A program made the position numbers and the translations under genes. 32,678 bases of DNA from positions 1 to 32,678 of the forward strand of contig JAFWVC010000048.1 of the NCBI GenBank assembly GCA_017518415.1, written 5' to 3'. The stretch comes from Clostridia bacterium. Its GTDB lineage: Bacteria; Bacillota; Clostridia; Oscillospirales; Acutalibacteraceae. This document shows, piece after piece, positions 1-7,654 of the stretch. Numbering within the stretch: the stretch's first letter is position 1; every line of letters begins with the position of its first letter. The notes beneath the pieces were generated by a model. It made no database searches and was not told the DNA's origin. It saw only the letters and a list, made by a program, of their open reading frames with translations.

Positions 1-215
1 AAGCAAAACCTGCCGAACATGGTCTCCGAGCCGCATACCGAGCGCTGTGCGTTAGGCTATGCCGGGATCGCCCGTTACAGCGATAGAGTTTCGACAGATC
101 ATTTCCTGTCCGAACTTGATAAGGCCTGCCGTCGTGAGAGACAGGCGAAATAGGGTGGTAACACGTGAGCCGCGCTCTCGTCCCTTGTATTCTACGGGGA
201 GGTGAGCGTTTTTTT
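1..215 (+). promoter_or_regulatory. T-box riboswitch leader of metG, 5' end cut off
   Basis: The T-box sequence AGGGTGGTAACACG is at 152-165. It can form the antiterminator with CTCTCGTCCCT (175-185). The competing terminator pairs CGCTC (173-177) with GAGCG (204-208), extended by TCCC/GGGG, and is followed by T7 (209-215). A CCGTTA motif at 74-79 followed by GAGT, and a hairpin GCCTG/CAGGC (124-128/142-146), match the usual region upstream. The TGGT of the bulge would pair with an ACCA tRNA end, as expected for uncharged tRNA-Met. Candidate ATG specifiers occur at 19-21 and 59-61; I cannot choose between them because Stem I starts outside the window. Confidence 0.9.
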
Positions 216-275
216 ATTTCGTTAATCAGCGATAAACACTGTTATCAGTCTATAAAAAGAAATGAGGTAAATGAA

Positions 276-1865
276 ATGAAAAACATCATTATCGGCGGCG
301 CATGGCCTTACGCAAACGGCTCTCTGCATATCGGCCACGTCGCGGCGCTGCTTCCGGGCGACGTACTTGCCCGGTACTACAGAGCCAAAGGAGACCGCGT
401 ATTCTACGTCTCGGGCAGCGACTGCCACGGCACACCCATCGTGATCCGCGCCGCGCAGGAAAACAGCTCGCCCACAGAGATCAGTGAAAAATATCACAGG
501 GAGTTTTGCGACGTGTTTCATGCGCTCGGTTTTTCGTACGATCTGTACGCAAAAACATCCGACGCGGAGCACAAAGACTTTGTGCGCGCGTTTCATGAAA
601 AAATCTATCGGAGCCCTTATGCGGAAGAACGGAAGGTTAAGGGGGCGTATTGTCCGCATTGTAATAAGACGCTGACAGACCGGCTTGTTGTGGGTCTTTG
701 TCCGAGGTGCGGCGAGAAAACGCGGGGCGACCAGTGTGATGTCTGCGGCGAGGTGCTCGCGGCAGATGAGGTTGTCGATCCGCGGTGCGCCGATTGCGGT
801 ACGGCGGTCGTATTCCGTGATTCCAAACAGATCTTTCTGAGGATCAGCGCGCTTGAGCAGCCTCTTCGCGCGTATCTGGAAGCGCATCCGTACTGGCGAA
901 GAAACGCCGTCGCGTTTACGAAGCGATATCTGGATGAAGGTTTGCGCGACCGCGCCATCACCCGGGATCTTGATTGGGGGATCGACGTGCCGAAAGCGGG
1001 ATATGAGGGCAAGAAGATCTATATCTGGGCAGAGAACGTGCTGGGCTACCTTTCCTGCGTTTCCCGCCTGTGTCAAACGCGGCATATTCCGTTTGATGAG
1101 GTTTACGGAAGAGACGCCGACACGCGCAGCTATTACGTTCACGGAAAAGATAATATCCCTTTCCACACGATCATCCTGCCGTCTCTCATACTGGCGCACG
1201 GCGGCGACATTCGCCTGCCGGACGATATTATTTCAAGCGAACACCTGACGCTGGAGGGAAAACGCATCTCAACGAGCAAGAACTGGGCTATTTGGGCAAG
1301 GGATATCGCGGAACGGTACGATCCGGACGCTATTAGATATTTCTTTATTGCGAACGGCCCGGAAAAGCGTGACGCGGATTTCTCCGCCCGGGAATTCAGA
1401 ACACAGGTCAATTCCGAGCTTGTTGGCGCGTGGGGAAATTTAGTTAATCGGACGCTCGCTTTCGCTGTGAAGTACTTTGACCGGGAGCTGCCGCACGCTG
1501 ATATCCCGGAAGCGCTGCGTTGTGAGATTCGATCCCTCTATGATTCCGTCGGCGAGAAGATCGAACGCGGCACGCTGAAGGACGCGATCGACGAAATCTT
1601 TGAGACCGTGCGTCGGGCGAACAAGTATTACGATACGGAGCAACCGTGGAAAACACGAAATGATGATCCGGGGAAATGCAGGGAAACGATCGGCGTTTGC
1701 GCATATTTGATACTGAACCTTGCCGTCCTTCTTCAGCCGTTTCTGCCGTTCTCTTCCGAAAAACTGCTCCGTTGGCTCGGCACGTCCGACGAATGGAAGG
1801 AACAGTTACTTTCTGAAGATTTCATCTCGGAGAATTATGGGGTTCTGTTCCACACTGTTGAATAA
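276..1865 (+). CDS. metG: Methionine--tRNA ligase
   Basis: Charges tRNA-Met with methionine in the cytoplasm (class I synthetase). The start is the ATG at 276, with GAGG at 264-267; the longer reading frame from 165 would run through the T-box terminator. The product is 529 residues. The HIGH motif is residues 18-21. Four CxxC pairs (C126/C129, C142/C145, C154/C157, C171/C174) form the two zinc knuckles of the E. coli/archaeal-type enzyme. The KMSKS loop reads KRISTSKNWAIW (329-340), with T in place of the second K; from memory STSRNW-type loops occur in archaeal-like MetRS. There is no C-terminal EMAPII-like tRNA-binding domain, which fits the short length. Expression should rise when tRNA-Met is uncharged, through the T-box upstream. 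Confidence 0.97.
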   Translation: MKNIIIGGAWPYANGSLHIGHVAALLPGDVLARYYRAKGDRVFYVSGSDCHGTPIVIRAAQENSSPTEISEKYHREFCDVFHALGFSYDLYAKTSDAEHKDFVRAFHEKIYRSPYAEERKVKGAYCPHCNKTLTDRLVVGLCPRCGEKTRGDQCDVCGEVLAADEVVDPRCADCGTAVVFRDSKQIFLRISALEQPLRAYLEAHPYWRRNAVAFTKRYLDEGLRDRAITRDLDWGIDVPKAGYEGKKIYIWAENVLGYLSCVSRLCQTRHIPFDEVYGRDADTRSYYVHGKDNIPFHTIILPSLILAHGGDIRLPDDIISSEHLTLEGKRISTSKNWAIWARDIAERYDPDAIRYFFIANGPEKRDADFSAREFRTQVNSELVGAWGNLVNRTLAFAVKYFDRELPHADIPEALRCEIRSLYDSVGEKIERGTLKDAIDEIFETVRRANKYYDTEQPWKTRNDDPGKCRETIGVCAYLILNLAVLLQPFLPFSSEKLLRWLGTSDEWKEQLLSEDFISENYGVLFHTVE

Positions 1866-1898
1866 GGCTCAATTCAAAAATCATCAATAGTGATTAAT

Positions 1899-2015
1899 AT
1901 GGTGATCACATTCAATTACAAGGACGGTTCAAAAACGATCACCTTTGAAGAAATTGAAAACACAATTAACGGTTCGGATTTAACCGATTTCGCTGCACCA
2001 AAACGAGTATTCTAG
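1899..2015 (+). CDS. Possible 38-residue ORF or remnant between metG and fucO
   Basis: ATG at 1899 opens a 38-codon frame (starts MVITFNYKDG, ends AAPKRVF) whose TAG stop lies inside the terminator hairpin at 2000-2034. There is no convincing ribosome binding site. Hydrophilic beta-like sequence, then an acidic helix; I do not recognise it. It may be the leftover 5' end of a longer gene or noncoding. It is the only plausible coding content of the 271 bases between metG and fucO. Confidence 0.3.
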   Translation: MVITFNYKDGSKTITFEEIENTINGSDLTDFAAPKRVF

Positions 2016-2034
2016 AATACTCGTTTTTCTTTTT
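2000..2034 (+). terminator. Terminator downstream of metG
   Basis: A 28-bp perfect palindrome, AAAACGAGTATTC and its complement centred on TCTAGA (2011-2016), is followed by T5CT5. It ends the metG transcript before the fucO promoter. Confidence 0.85.
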
Positions 2035-2076
2035 CAGCACCGTTTCACCGTCTGCGTCCGGTGAATCAGTGTGCTC

Positions 2077-2105
2077 TTGCAACAAATGAAGAGATATGAT
2101 ATAAT
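2077..2105 (+). promoter_or_regulatory. SigA-type promoter of fucO
   Basis: TTGCAA (2077-2082), 17-bp spacer, perfect TATAAT (2100-2105) with a TGA extended -10. It lies 31 bases before the start codon of the alcohol dehydrogenase gene. Confidence 0.8.
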
Positions 2106-2136
2106 TAGTTGAACAAAAAATATGGAGGTAAAAATT

Positions 2137-3285
2137 ATGGCAAACCGTATTGTCCTGAACACCGTTTCATATCATGGCCACGGAGCAATCGAAAATATCG
2201 TTCCGGAACTGACCGCCAGGGGATACAAAAAGGTCTTCGTCGCGACCGACGCTGACCTGCTGAAGTTCGGCGTAACGCAAAAGATCACGGCCCTGCTGGA
2301 CGCCGCCGGCTTTGCTTACGACGTATACAGCGATATTAAGCCGAATCCCACGATCGAAAACGTGCAAAGCGGCGTGGCCGCATTCAAAAAAGCCGGCGCG
2401 GACTGCATCGTTGCCGTCGGCGGCGGATCGGCGATGGATACCGCCAAGGCGATCGGCATAATCATAGAGAACCCCGAATTTGCCGATGTACGGAGCCTGG
2501 AAGGCGTCGCGCCGACCAGAAAGCACGCCGTATTTACGATCGCCGTGCCCACAACGGCCGGCACCGCCGCGGAAGTAACCATCAACTATGTTATCACAGA
2601 CGTTGAAAAGAAGCGTAAATTCGTCTGCGTTGACACCAATGATATTCCCGAAGTCGCCGTGGTCGATCCCGACATGATGGCTTCTATGCCCAAGGGGCTG
2701 ACCGCCGCCACGGGTATGGACGCGCTGACCCACGCGATCGAGGGATATATCACCAAAGGGCATTGCGCCATTTCGGATATGTTCCATCTGGAGGCCATCC
2801 GCCTGATTGCCGCCAACCTGCGCGGCGCGGTACAGAATACCCCTGAGGGGCGTGAGGGTATGGCCCTCGGTCAGTATATCGCGGGCATGGGTTTCTCCAA
2901 CGTGGGACTCGGCATCGTTCATTCCATGGCGCACGGATTGTCGGCCCTTTATGATACTCCTCACGGTGTTGCCTGCGCCATATTGCTGCCGGTCGGCCTG
3001 GAATACAACAAGTCGGTTTCCGGGGAGCGCTATCGCGCCATCGGCAAGGCAATGGACGTGGCCGGTATCGATTCCATGAGTGAAGCGCAGGCCGCCGACG
3101 CGACCATCGCGGCGGTCAAAAAACTTTCCGCCGACGTGGGAATCCCCGCCAATCTCAAAGGTATCCTGAAGGAGGAGGACGTAACGTTCCTTTCCGAAAG
3201 CGCGTTTGCGGACGCCTGCCGTCCTGGTAACCCGCGTGAAACCAGCGTGGAGGAGATCTCGCAGCTGTACAGAAGCCAGATGTAA
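2137..3285 (+). CDS. fucO: Lactaldehyde reductase-like iron-containing alcohol dehydrogenase
   Basis: NAD(H)-dependent, Fe(II)-containing group III alcohol dehydrogenase of 382 residues. FucO reduces L-lactaldehyde to 1,2-propanediol during anaerobic fucose or rhamnose breakdown. It aligns by eye along its length with E. coli FucO; for example NPEFADVRSLEG and TTAGTAAEVTINYVITD are nearly identical. The nucleotide-binding GGGSAMD is residues 95-101. Expected iron ligands D195, H199, H262 and H276 are all present. The start is ATG 2137, preceded by GGAGGT (2124-2129); an in-frame ATG at 2122 overlaps that ribosome binding site and is rejected. It has its own promoter. No fucose, rhamnose or microcompartment genes are in the window, so the physiological aldehyde is not certain. 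Confidence 0.9.
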   Translation: MANRIVLNTVSYHGHGAIENIVPELTARGYKKVFVATDADLLKFGVTQKITALLDAAGFAYDVYSDIKPNPTIENVQSGVAAFKKAGADCIVAVGGGSAMDTAKAIGIIIENPEFADVRSLEGVAPTRKHAVFTIAVPTTAGTAAEVTINYVITDVEKKRKFVCVDTNDIPEVAVVDPDMMASMPKGLTAATGMDALTHAIEGYITKGHCAISDMFHLEAIRLIAANLRGAVQNTPEGREGMALGQYIAGMGFSNVGLGIVHSMAHGLSALYDTPHGVACAILLPVGLEYNKSVSGERYRAIGKAMDVAGIDSMSEAQAADATIAAVKKLSADVGIPANLKGILKEEDVTFLSESAFADACRPGNPRETSVEEISQLYRSQM

Positions 3286-3291
3286 AATATC

Positions 3292-3533
3292 ATAACGGCC
3301 GTGATGCGGACCGGAAGGAAAAACGCTCCCCGCGCCTTTGCGTCCGCAGGATTGCGACATCAAAAGTGTCGCTACGGAGAAGATCCCTTGTGTGTGATCC
3401 GTGCTCCTTTGCGTATCTGCCGTGCAAGCGCACGGCCGGGATCGAGGGGTCGTAAAGGAACCAGAACGTCTGACACAATCAGGTCCGTTATCATTATCCG
3501 CTTCAAAAATCCGGGTCTTTCACCCGGATTTTT
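3292..3533 (+). ncRNA. Candidate structured RNA after fucO (unassigned)
   Basis: This gene-free stretch (3286-3684) is full of nested helices: outer ATAACGG/CCGTTAT (3292-3298/3485-3491); GCGGAC/GTCCGC (3306-3311/3342-3347) with inner AAGG/CCTT; GCGACA/TGTCGC (3354-3359/3367-3372); ACGGA/TCCGT (3374-3378/3398-3402); CCTTTGCG/CGTAAAGG (3406-3413/3451-3458); GCCGTGC/GCACGGC (3419-3425/3430-3436). A terminator follows at 3505-3533. One pair in the CCTTTGCG helix is G-U only when read on the + strand, which favours this orientation. It could be a stand-alone RNA, a structured fucO 3' UTR, or a riboswitch. I could not match it to tmRNA, RNase P, SRP, 6S or a known riboswitch. Confidence 0.5.
3505..3533 (+). 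terminator. Terminator after the structured RNA candidate
   Basis: AAAAATCCGGGT (3505-3516), loop CTTTC, ACCCGGATTTTT (3522-3533): a 12-bp perfect stem ending in a T run. It separates fucO and the RNA candidate from the promoter of the next gene. Confidence 0.85.
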
Positions 3534-3594
3534 CTTTGTCCGGATTGTCCGAGATCCCTGTATCGGCGGTGCGGCCGGCCTTTTGTTTTTTCCC

Positions 3595-3623
3595 TTGCTT
3601 TTTATGCCGGTATGCGATATACT
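3595..3623 (+). promoter_or_regulatory. Promoter of the YwaF-like gene
   Basis: TTGCTT (3595-3600), 17-bp spacer, TATACT (3618-3623), 61 bases before the start codon. Because it lies after the terminator, the membrane-protein gene need not depend on read-through from fucO. Confidence 0.65.
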
Positions 3624-3684
3624 CTGTAAGGAAGAAATGCCGCATCGCCGGCAGGCGGGCGGTTCACAGAGGAGAAAAAACGCC

Positions 3685-4485
3685 ATGCAATATGGGTTCT
3701 TTGATTATAAATATAATATCGAGGGCTATGCCGGGCAGGACTTTGATAATGAAATGCGCTACGTGTACATGATTTTCTGCCTGGTCGCCGTGCCGCTGCT
3801 GGCATTTTTGCTGCGCAAGGTGCGGCATGAGAAAATCACCGTGACGCTCCGGGCGCTGGCCGTCTTCATCTTCGCGCTGGAAGTGGTCAAGCTGGTGTGG
3901 GAGTCTTACTACGACGTCACGACCGGGCGGGGGTTCAACTACGGCGGCATCCTGCCGTTTGATACCTGCTCGATGTTTACCTTTCTGTTGCCGCTGGCCG
4001 CGTTCAGCCGCGGCCGGGTCCGGGAGAGCGCGCTGGCCTGGCTGGCCACCATCGGGCTGGCCGGGGGGCTGAGCAATATTCTGTTTTTGCAGGCGCTTAA
4101 ATGGTACCCCTTCTGGACCTTTGGCGCGATGTTCTCGATGATCTTCCACTTTTCGATGGCGTTCGTGGCGCTGTGGATCGTGACGTCGGGGTATCTGCGG
4201 TTCCGCCCGGGGCATATCCTGTACGCGTATATCCCGCATTTTCTCTTCTCCGTTGTGGTGATCGCGCTTGATTACATATTCGATTGGGACTATATGCTGT
4301 ACCGGCACGCCGGCGGCGTCCCGCTGATGGAGGGCGTGGCGGATCGGCTCAACGCCGCCGGTTATCCATGGCTGACCACGGGGTTGATGCTGCTGATCTA
4401 TCTGGCTATCGCTGCGATGTTCGCCATGCTGTACACATGGCTGCAGCCGAAGAAGCCCGTGCTGCGGTTTACGCCTTCTCACTGA
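3685..4485 (+). CDS. TMEM164/YwaF-like multi-pass membrane protein
   Basis: 266 residues with about seven hydrophobic helices (roughly 26-43, 51-71, 94-108, 112-135, 147-168, 175-197, 230-252). The layout fits the TMEM164/YwaF family. A cysteine in LPFDTC (C95) and a histidine in SMIFHFS (H155) are spaced like the Cys/His pair that human TMEM164 uses for acyl transfer, which suggests lipid acyltransferase activity; that is inference. Bacterial members usually read LPLHxC, so Asp at the His position is unusual. The start is ATG 3685 with AGAGGAG at 3668-3674; the frame is open back to 3301, but that part crosses the promoter and terminator. It faces the LiaF-like gene across a shared terminator. 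Confidence 0.75.
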   Translation: MQYGFFDYKYNIEGYAGQDFDNEMRYVYMIFCLVAVPLLAFLLRKVRHEKITVTLRALAVFIFALEVVKLVWESYYDVTTGRGFNYGGILPFDTCSMFTFLLPLAAFSRGRVRESALAWLATIGLAGGLSNILFLQALKWYPFWTFGAMFSMIFHFSMAFVALWIVTSGYLRFRPGHILYAYIPHFLFSVVVIALDYIFDWDYMLYRHAGGVPLMEGVADRLNAAGYPWLTTGLMLLIYLAIAAMFAMLYTWLQPKKPVLRFTPSH

Positions 4486-4516
4486 CGCCGGGCATTTCTT
4501 CTCAACCGTAACAAAC

Positions 4517-4551
4517 AAAAACCCCGCGAACCGTGTTCGCGGGGTTTTTTT
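4517..4551. terminator. Bidirectional terminator between convergent genes
   Basis: AAAAACCCCGCGAA (4517-4530) pairs with TTCGCGGGGTTTTT (4536-4549), with T runs on both strands. It serves the YwaF-like gene on + and the LiaF-like gene on -. Confidence 0.9.
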
Positions 4552-4568
4552 GCCGTATAGCGTCCTTC

Positions 4569-5273
4569 TTAATCAAATATCACGTTGATCTGGCCGAGGT
4601 TTTCGGTGATCACCAGGGTGACCGACCGGCTGCCGGAAATGTTGCGCGGCGGGATATTCACGCGGCCGAGGTTCTCGCTCGCCTGGGTGACGACGTCCCA
4701 ATCCGCCGGGATGTGGATATCGAGCATGCCGAGGTTTTCGGTAACGGTGATCGTGCCGCCGCCGGTATATGCCTCGCGGTTGTTGATGAACACCTCCACG
4801 TAACCAAGGTTTTTGCTCACCACGGCCCGAGAAAGGTCGGCCGCATCGAAATAAAGGGTCTGGCGGCCGATTTTGCCGCCGCTCTGGTCGTGGGGGACGG
4901 TATACTCCTGCCCGTTGACGGACACGACCGGCTTGCGCTTGAAGATCTCCTTGAAGCCGATGGTCAGCAGCAGCGCCGCCAGCAGCACGACCCAGCTGGA
5001 GATCAGGCCGTCTTCTCTGCCGAAAGCGGTCGCGATCGGCTCCTTGAACGCGATGAACAGGAATGCCAGCGGGAAGAACACGTCGGTAAAATTGAGCTTG
5101 ACGATCTCATAGACCAGCCACGCGGCCAGCAAAACACCGGCCAGAATGCGCCACGGCGTGATCCCCAGGCCGAAGCCGACCCCGACCCCGTCCAGGATCA
5201 ATACGACCGCCGCCAGAATCAGCACAATGCCCCAGAACGCCGGATGAAACGTGCGGTTTTGGTTGGATGCCAT
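4569..5273 (-). CDS. LiaF-like cell-envelope response membrane protein
   Basis: 234 residues. The N-terminal half has about four hydrophobic helices (11-30, 40-58, 61-77, 91-107). The C-terminal half (115-234) is a beta-rich LiaF-C-like domain in which NLG recurs at 155, 180, 201 and 225, each followed by an alternating beta strand, as in a beta-solenoid. In bacilli LiaF restrains the LiaRS two-component system that senses cell-wall antibiotics; no LiaR or LiaS gene is nearby, so the role here is open. Start ATG at 5273 has GGGAGGT 8 bases upstream. The promoter is a perfect SigA consensus, so strong constitutive expression is likely. Confidence 0.8.
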   Translation of the reverse strand: MASNQNRTFHPAFWGIVLILAAVVLILDGVGVGFGLGITPWRILAGVLLAAWLVYEIVKLNFTDVFFPLAFLFIAFKEPIATAFGREDGLISSWVVLLAALLLTIGFKEIFKRKPVVSVNGQEYTVPHDQSGGKIGRQTLYFDAADLSRAVVSKNLGYVEVFINNREAYTGGGTITVTENLGMLDIHIPADWDVVTQASENLGRVNIPPRNISGSRSVTLVITENLGQINVIFD

Positions 5274-5312
5274 ATGTTTAGACCTCCCTTTTTCAGGATT
5301 CTTTCTGTGGTT

Positions 5313-5341
5313 ATTATACCTCAGTTTCGGCCAAATGTCAA
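5313..5341 (-). promoter_or_regulatory. Perfect SigA consensus promoter of the LiaF-like gene
   Basis: On the minus strand TTGACA (5341-5336), exactly 17 bases, then TATAAT (5318-5313). Both hexamers and the spacing are ideal. It starts just after the rubrerythrin terminator. Confidence 0.9.
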
Positions 5342-5359
5342 ATGCGGGGCGGCAGTGAA

Positions 5360-5393
5360 AAAAAGATACCGGCTGGACAGCCGGTATCTTTTT
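5360..5393 (-). terminator. Rubrerythrin terminator
   Basis: AAAAAGATACCGGCTG and CAGCCGGTATCTTTTT form a 16-bp stem with a two-base gap (effective loop about four) ending in a T run, 13 bases after the rubrerythrin stop. Confidence 0.9.
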
Positions 5394-5406
5394 GTTTGTG
5401 CAGCGC

Positions 5407-5949
5407 TCAATAATTGGTGGCCTTGACCTGGAAGTAGGCCTGCGGATGGGCGCAGACCGGGCAGATCTCCGGCGCTTTTTTGCCGACCACGATGTGGCCG
5501 CAGTTGGCGCATTGCCAGATGGCGTCGCCTTCTTTGGTAAAGACCAGGCCCTGCTCGATATTGGCCAGCAGCTTGCGGTAGCGCTCCTCGTGCTCCTTTT
5601 CGATCTGGCCGACCTGCTCGAACAGGAAGGCGATCTGCTCAAAGCCTTCCTTGCGGGCGGTTTCGGCAAAACCGGCGTACATGTCGGTCCACTCGTAATT
5701 TTCGCCGGCGGCCGCCTCGGCCAGGTTGGCGGCGGTGTCGGGCACGGCGCCGTCGTGCAGCAGCTTGAACCAGATCTTCGCGTGCTCTTTTTCGTTGTCG
5801 GCCGTCTCCTCGAACAGGTTGGCAATCTGGACGTAGCCGTCCTTGCGGGCGCGGGAGGCGTAGTAGGTGTATTTGTTGCGGGCCTGACTTTCCCCGGCGA
5901 AGGCCGTCATCAGGTTGGCTTCAGTCTGAGTGCCTTTCAGATCTTTCAT
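5407..5949 (-). CDS. rbr: Rubrerythrin
   Basis: Cytoplasmic non-haem di-iron peroxidase that reduces hydrogen peroxide in anaerobes. 180 residues. The N-terminal ferritin-like four-helix domain carries the expected iron-site residues E20, E53 and H56 in one half and E96, E117 and H120 in the other. A C-terminal rubredoxin domain follows, with Cys pairs C147/C150 and C163/C166 that bind the electron-transfer iron. The order (ferritin-like then rubredoxin) is that of classical rubrerythrin, not reverse rubrerythrin. Start ATG at 5949 with AAAGGGGAT upstream; the open frame continues to 6012 but has no ribosome binding site there. It has its own promoter and terminator, so it is monocistronic. 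No PerR box was obvious. Confidence 0.95.
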   Translation of the reverse strand: MKDLKGTQTEANLMTAFAGESQARNKYTYYASRARKDGYVQIANLFEETADNEKEHAKIWFKLLHDGAVPDTAANLAEAAAGENYEWTDMYAGFAETARKEGFEQIAFLFEQVGQIEKEHEERYRKLLANIEQGLVFTKEGDAIWQCANCGHIVVGKKAPEICPVCAHPQAYFQVKATNY

Positions 5950-5982
5950 TTCAACGATCCCCTTTCTATGCGATCTAATCGT

Positions 5983-6012
5983 AGTATAACACGTTTGAGC
6001 AAAAAAAATCAA
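5983..6012 (-). promoter_or_regulatory. Promoter of rubrerythrin
   Basis: On the minus strand TTGATT (6012-6007), 18-bp spacer, TATACT (5988-5983). The -35 overlaps the stop codon of the MATE gene upstream. Confidence 0.65.
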
Positions 6013-7364
6013 GTCTTATCCTGTCGGAAAGTCCGCAGCGTCCGGATCCCCAGCGGCAGCGCCAGCGCAAAGCTGCACAGGTCGGCAGCCGGTTGGGCCC
6101 ATTGCAGCCCTTCCAGCCCGAACAGGCGCGGCAGCACCAGTAAAAACGGGATGAGAAACAGTCCCTGCCGGCTGGCGGACAGAAGGGAGGCGGGCACGGC
6201 CCGGCCGATGGTTTGCAGCAGCATATTGCACAGGATCACGAAAGCCAGCAGCGGAAAGGTCAGCACATGGCAGCGCAGCACGGCGGTACCGATGGCCAGC
6301 ACCTGCGGCCCGTCCTGACAGAAAGGGGACAGGAGCGGTTCGGCAAACACGTACAGGCCGGCGGCCAGCGCCGTCAGTGCCAGGACGGATATTTGCAGGC
6401 AAAAGAAGAAGGCGCTGCGTACCCGCCGGTACAGGCCGGCGCCGAAGTTGTATCCGCATACCGGCTGAAACCCCTGCCCGAAGCCGATGAGCGCCGCAAA
6501 GGAGAACTGGTCGATGCGGGTCACGACCGTCATGGCGGTCACGGCCGCGTCGCTGAACGGGGCGGCGGCCCGGTTGAGCAAAACGGTGGAAAGGCTGGCC
6601 AGCCCCTGCCGCCACAGCGAGGGCATGCCGCCGCGCAAAATCTCCTTATACATCTCCGCGCTGGGACGGAAGCAACGGATGCTCAGGCGCAGGATGCCGC
6701 TGCGGCGGTGGCCGATGAGCAGCAGCCCGAAACTGATCAGCTGGCTGATAATGGTCGCCAGCGCCGCCCCGGCAATACCCATGCCGCAGCCGTAGATCAG
6801 CAGCGGATCGAGCCCCAGGTTGATCACCGCACCTGATACGATGCCCACCATCCCGTACACGGCGTTACCCTGGAAGCGCAGCTGATTGTTCAGTACCAGC
6901 GCGGCCGTCATATACGGTGCGCCGCACAGGATCAGCCGTATGTAATCCATCGCGTAGGGACGGATGGTGGGGGTGGCGCCCAGCAGGTCCACCATCGGCG
7001 ACAAAAAGCAGAACCCCGCCAGCGTCAGCAGCAGGCCCGTAAACAGGGCGGAAAAGAAACCGATGGCGCTCATCCGGTTGGCGGCCTCGATATCGCGGCT
7101 GCCGAGTTTGCGGGAAATATAATTGCCGCTGCCGTGGCCGAAGGTAAAGCCGATGGCCTGCAGCACCGACATCAGCGGGAATGCGATCCCTACGGCAGCG
7201 GTGGCGCTGTCGTTTTGCAGGCCGGCGACAAAGAAGGTATCGGCCATATTGTACAGCGACGTGATCAGCATGCTGCATATCGTCGGAATGGCCAACGAGC
7301 AAACCAGCCCCGGCACGGGGGCTGTCGTCAGGCGGATATATTTTGCCTCGCTGCGGTCTGCCAC
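6009..7364 (-). CDS. MATE family efflux transporter
   Basis: Multidrug and toxic compound extrusion protein of 451 residues, the usual length, with about twelve hydrophobic helices. It exports cationic compounds across the cell membrane using a Na+ or H+ gradient; substrate unknown. Family marks are the first-helix segment with [13 protein letters not shown] (37-49) and the second-half signature [17 protein letters not shown] (294-310). I chose the GTG start (minus strand 7364) because GAGGTGA lies 5 bases before it and TM1 follows about 18 residues later; the frame stays open to 7469, inside the tRNA terminator. No separate promoter is clear, so it may rely on read-through from the tRNA. Confidence 0.92.
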   Translation of the reverse strand: MADRSEAKYIRLTTAPVPGLVCSLAIPTICSMLITSLYNMADTFFVAGLQNDSATAAVGIAFPLMSVLQAIGFTFGHGSGNYISRKLGSRDIEAANRMSAIGFFSALFTGLLLTLAGFCFLSPMVDLLGATPTIRPYAMDYIRLILCGAPYMTAALVLNNQLRFQGNAVYGMVGIVSGAVINLGLDPLLIYGCGMGIAGAALATIISQLISFGLLLIGHRRSGILRLSIRCFRPSAEMYKEILRGGMPSLWRQGLASLSTVLLNRAAAPFSDAAVTAMTVVTRIDQFSFAALIGFGQGFQPVCGYNFGAGLYRRVRSAFFFCLQISVLALTALAAGLYVFAEPLLSPFCQDGPQVLAIGTAVLRCHVLTFPLLAFVILCNMLLQTIGRAVPASLLSASRQGLFLIPFLLVLPRLFGLEGLQWAQPAADLCSFALALPLGIRTLRTFRQDKT

Positions 7365-7460
7365 AGCTGTCACCTCGGTTATGCGGAAATAAGGCGGGCG
7401 CTTTTTTATTGTATGCGGCGCCCGGACGGTGTGTGCGCGGCCCGTTACCGCGGTGCGCGC

Positions 7461-7497
7461 AAAAAGCAACAGGGCCCGGACGTCCGCCCGGGCCCTG
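7461..7497 (-). terminator. Terminator after tRNA-Thr
   Basis: CAGGGCCCGG and CCGGGCCCTG form a 10-bp GC-rich stem just after the tRNA, followed by TTGCTTTTT. It lies between the tRNA and the MATE gene. Confidence 0.8.
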
Positions 7498-7499
7498 CG

Positions 7500-7574
7500 T
7501 GGAGCTGATGGTCAGAATCGAACTGACAACCTGCTCATTACGAATGAGCCGCTCTGCCGTTGAGCCACACCAGC
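7500..7574 (-). tRNA. tRNA-Thr, anticodon CGT
   Basis: 75 bases including an encoded CCA. The acceptor stem GCTGGTG pairs with CATCAGC (one G-U), discriminator T. The anticodon stem GCTCA/TGAGC closes the 7-base loop TTCGTAA with anticodon CGT (reads ACG). The T arm contains GTTCGATTC. It has its own promoter and terminator. Confidence 0.97.
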
Positions 7575-7584
7575 AACGGGTTAT

Positions 7585-7613
7585 ATTATAGCAAATCTTG
7601 TCCGTATCGTCAA
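7585..7613 (-). promoter_or_regulatory. Promoter of tRNA-Thr
   Basis: On the minus strand TTGACG (7613-7608), 17-bp spacer, TATAAT (7590-7585). The tRNA starts 11 bases after the -10 box. Confidence 0.9.
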
Positions 7614-7654
7614 GAGCTTTTTTGTTTTTTTGTAAAATCCGGTGCCGCCCGCCG

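Noticed and set aside
3306-3325. SRP RNA-like CCGGAAGGAA
   Set aside because: The conserved SRP domain IV partner strand (AGCAG side) is missing and the surrounding helices do not form the SRP hairpin.
2167-3363. 398-codon frame on - opposite fucO
   Set aside because: His/Arg/Gly-rich antisense shadow of a strongly recognisable gene, without a start signal. The same holds for the 325-codon frame opposite metG and the 412-codon frame opposite mnmE.
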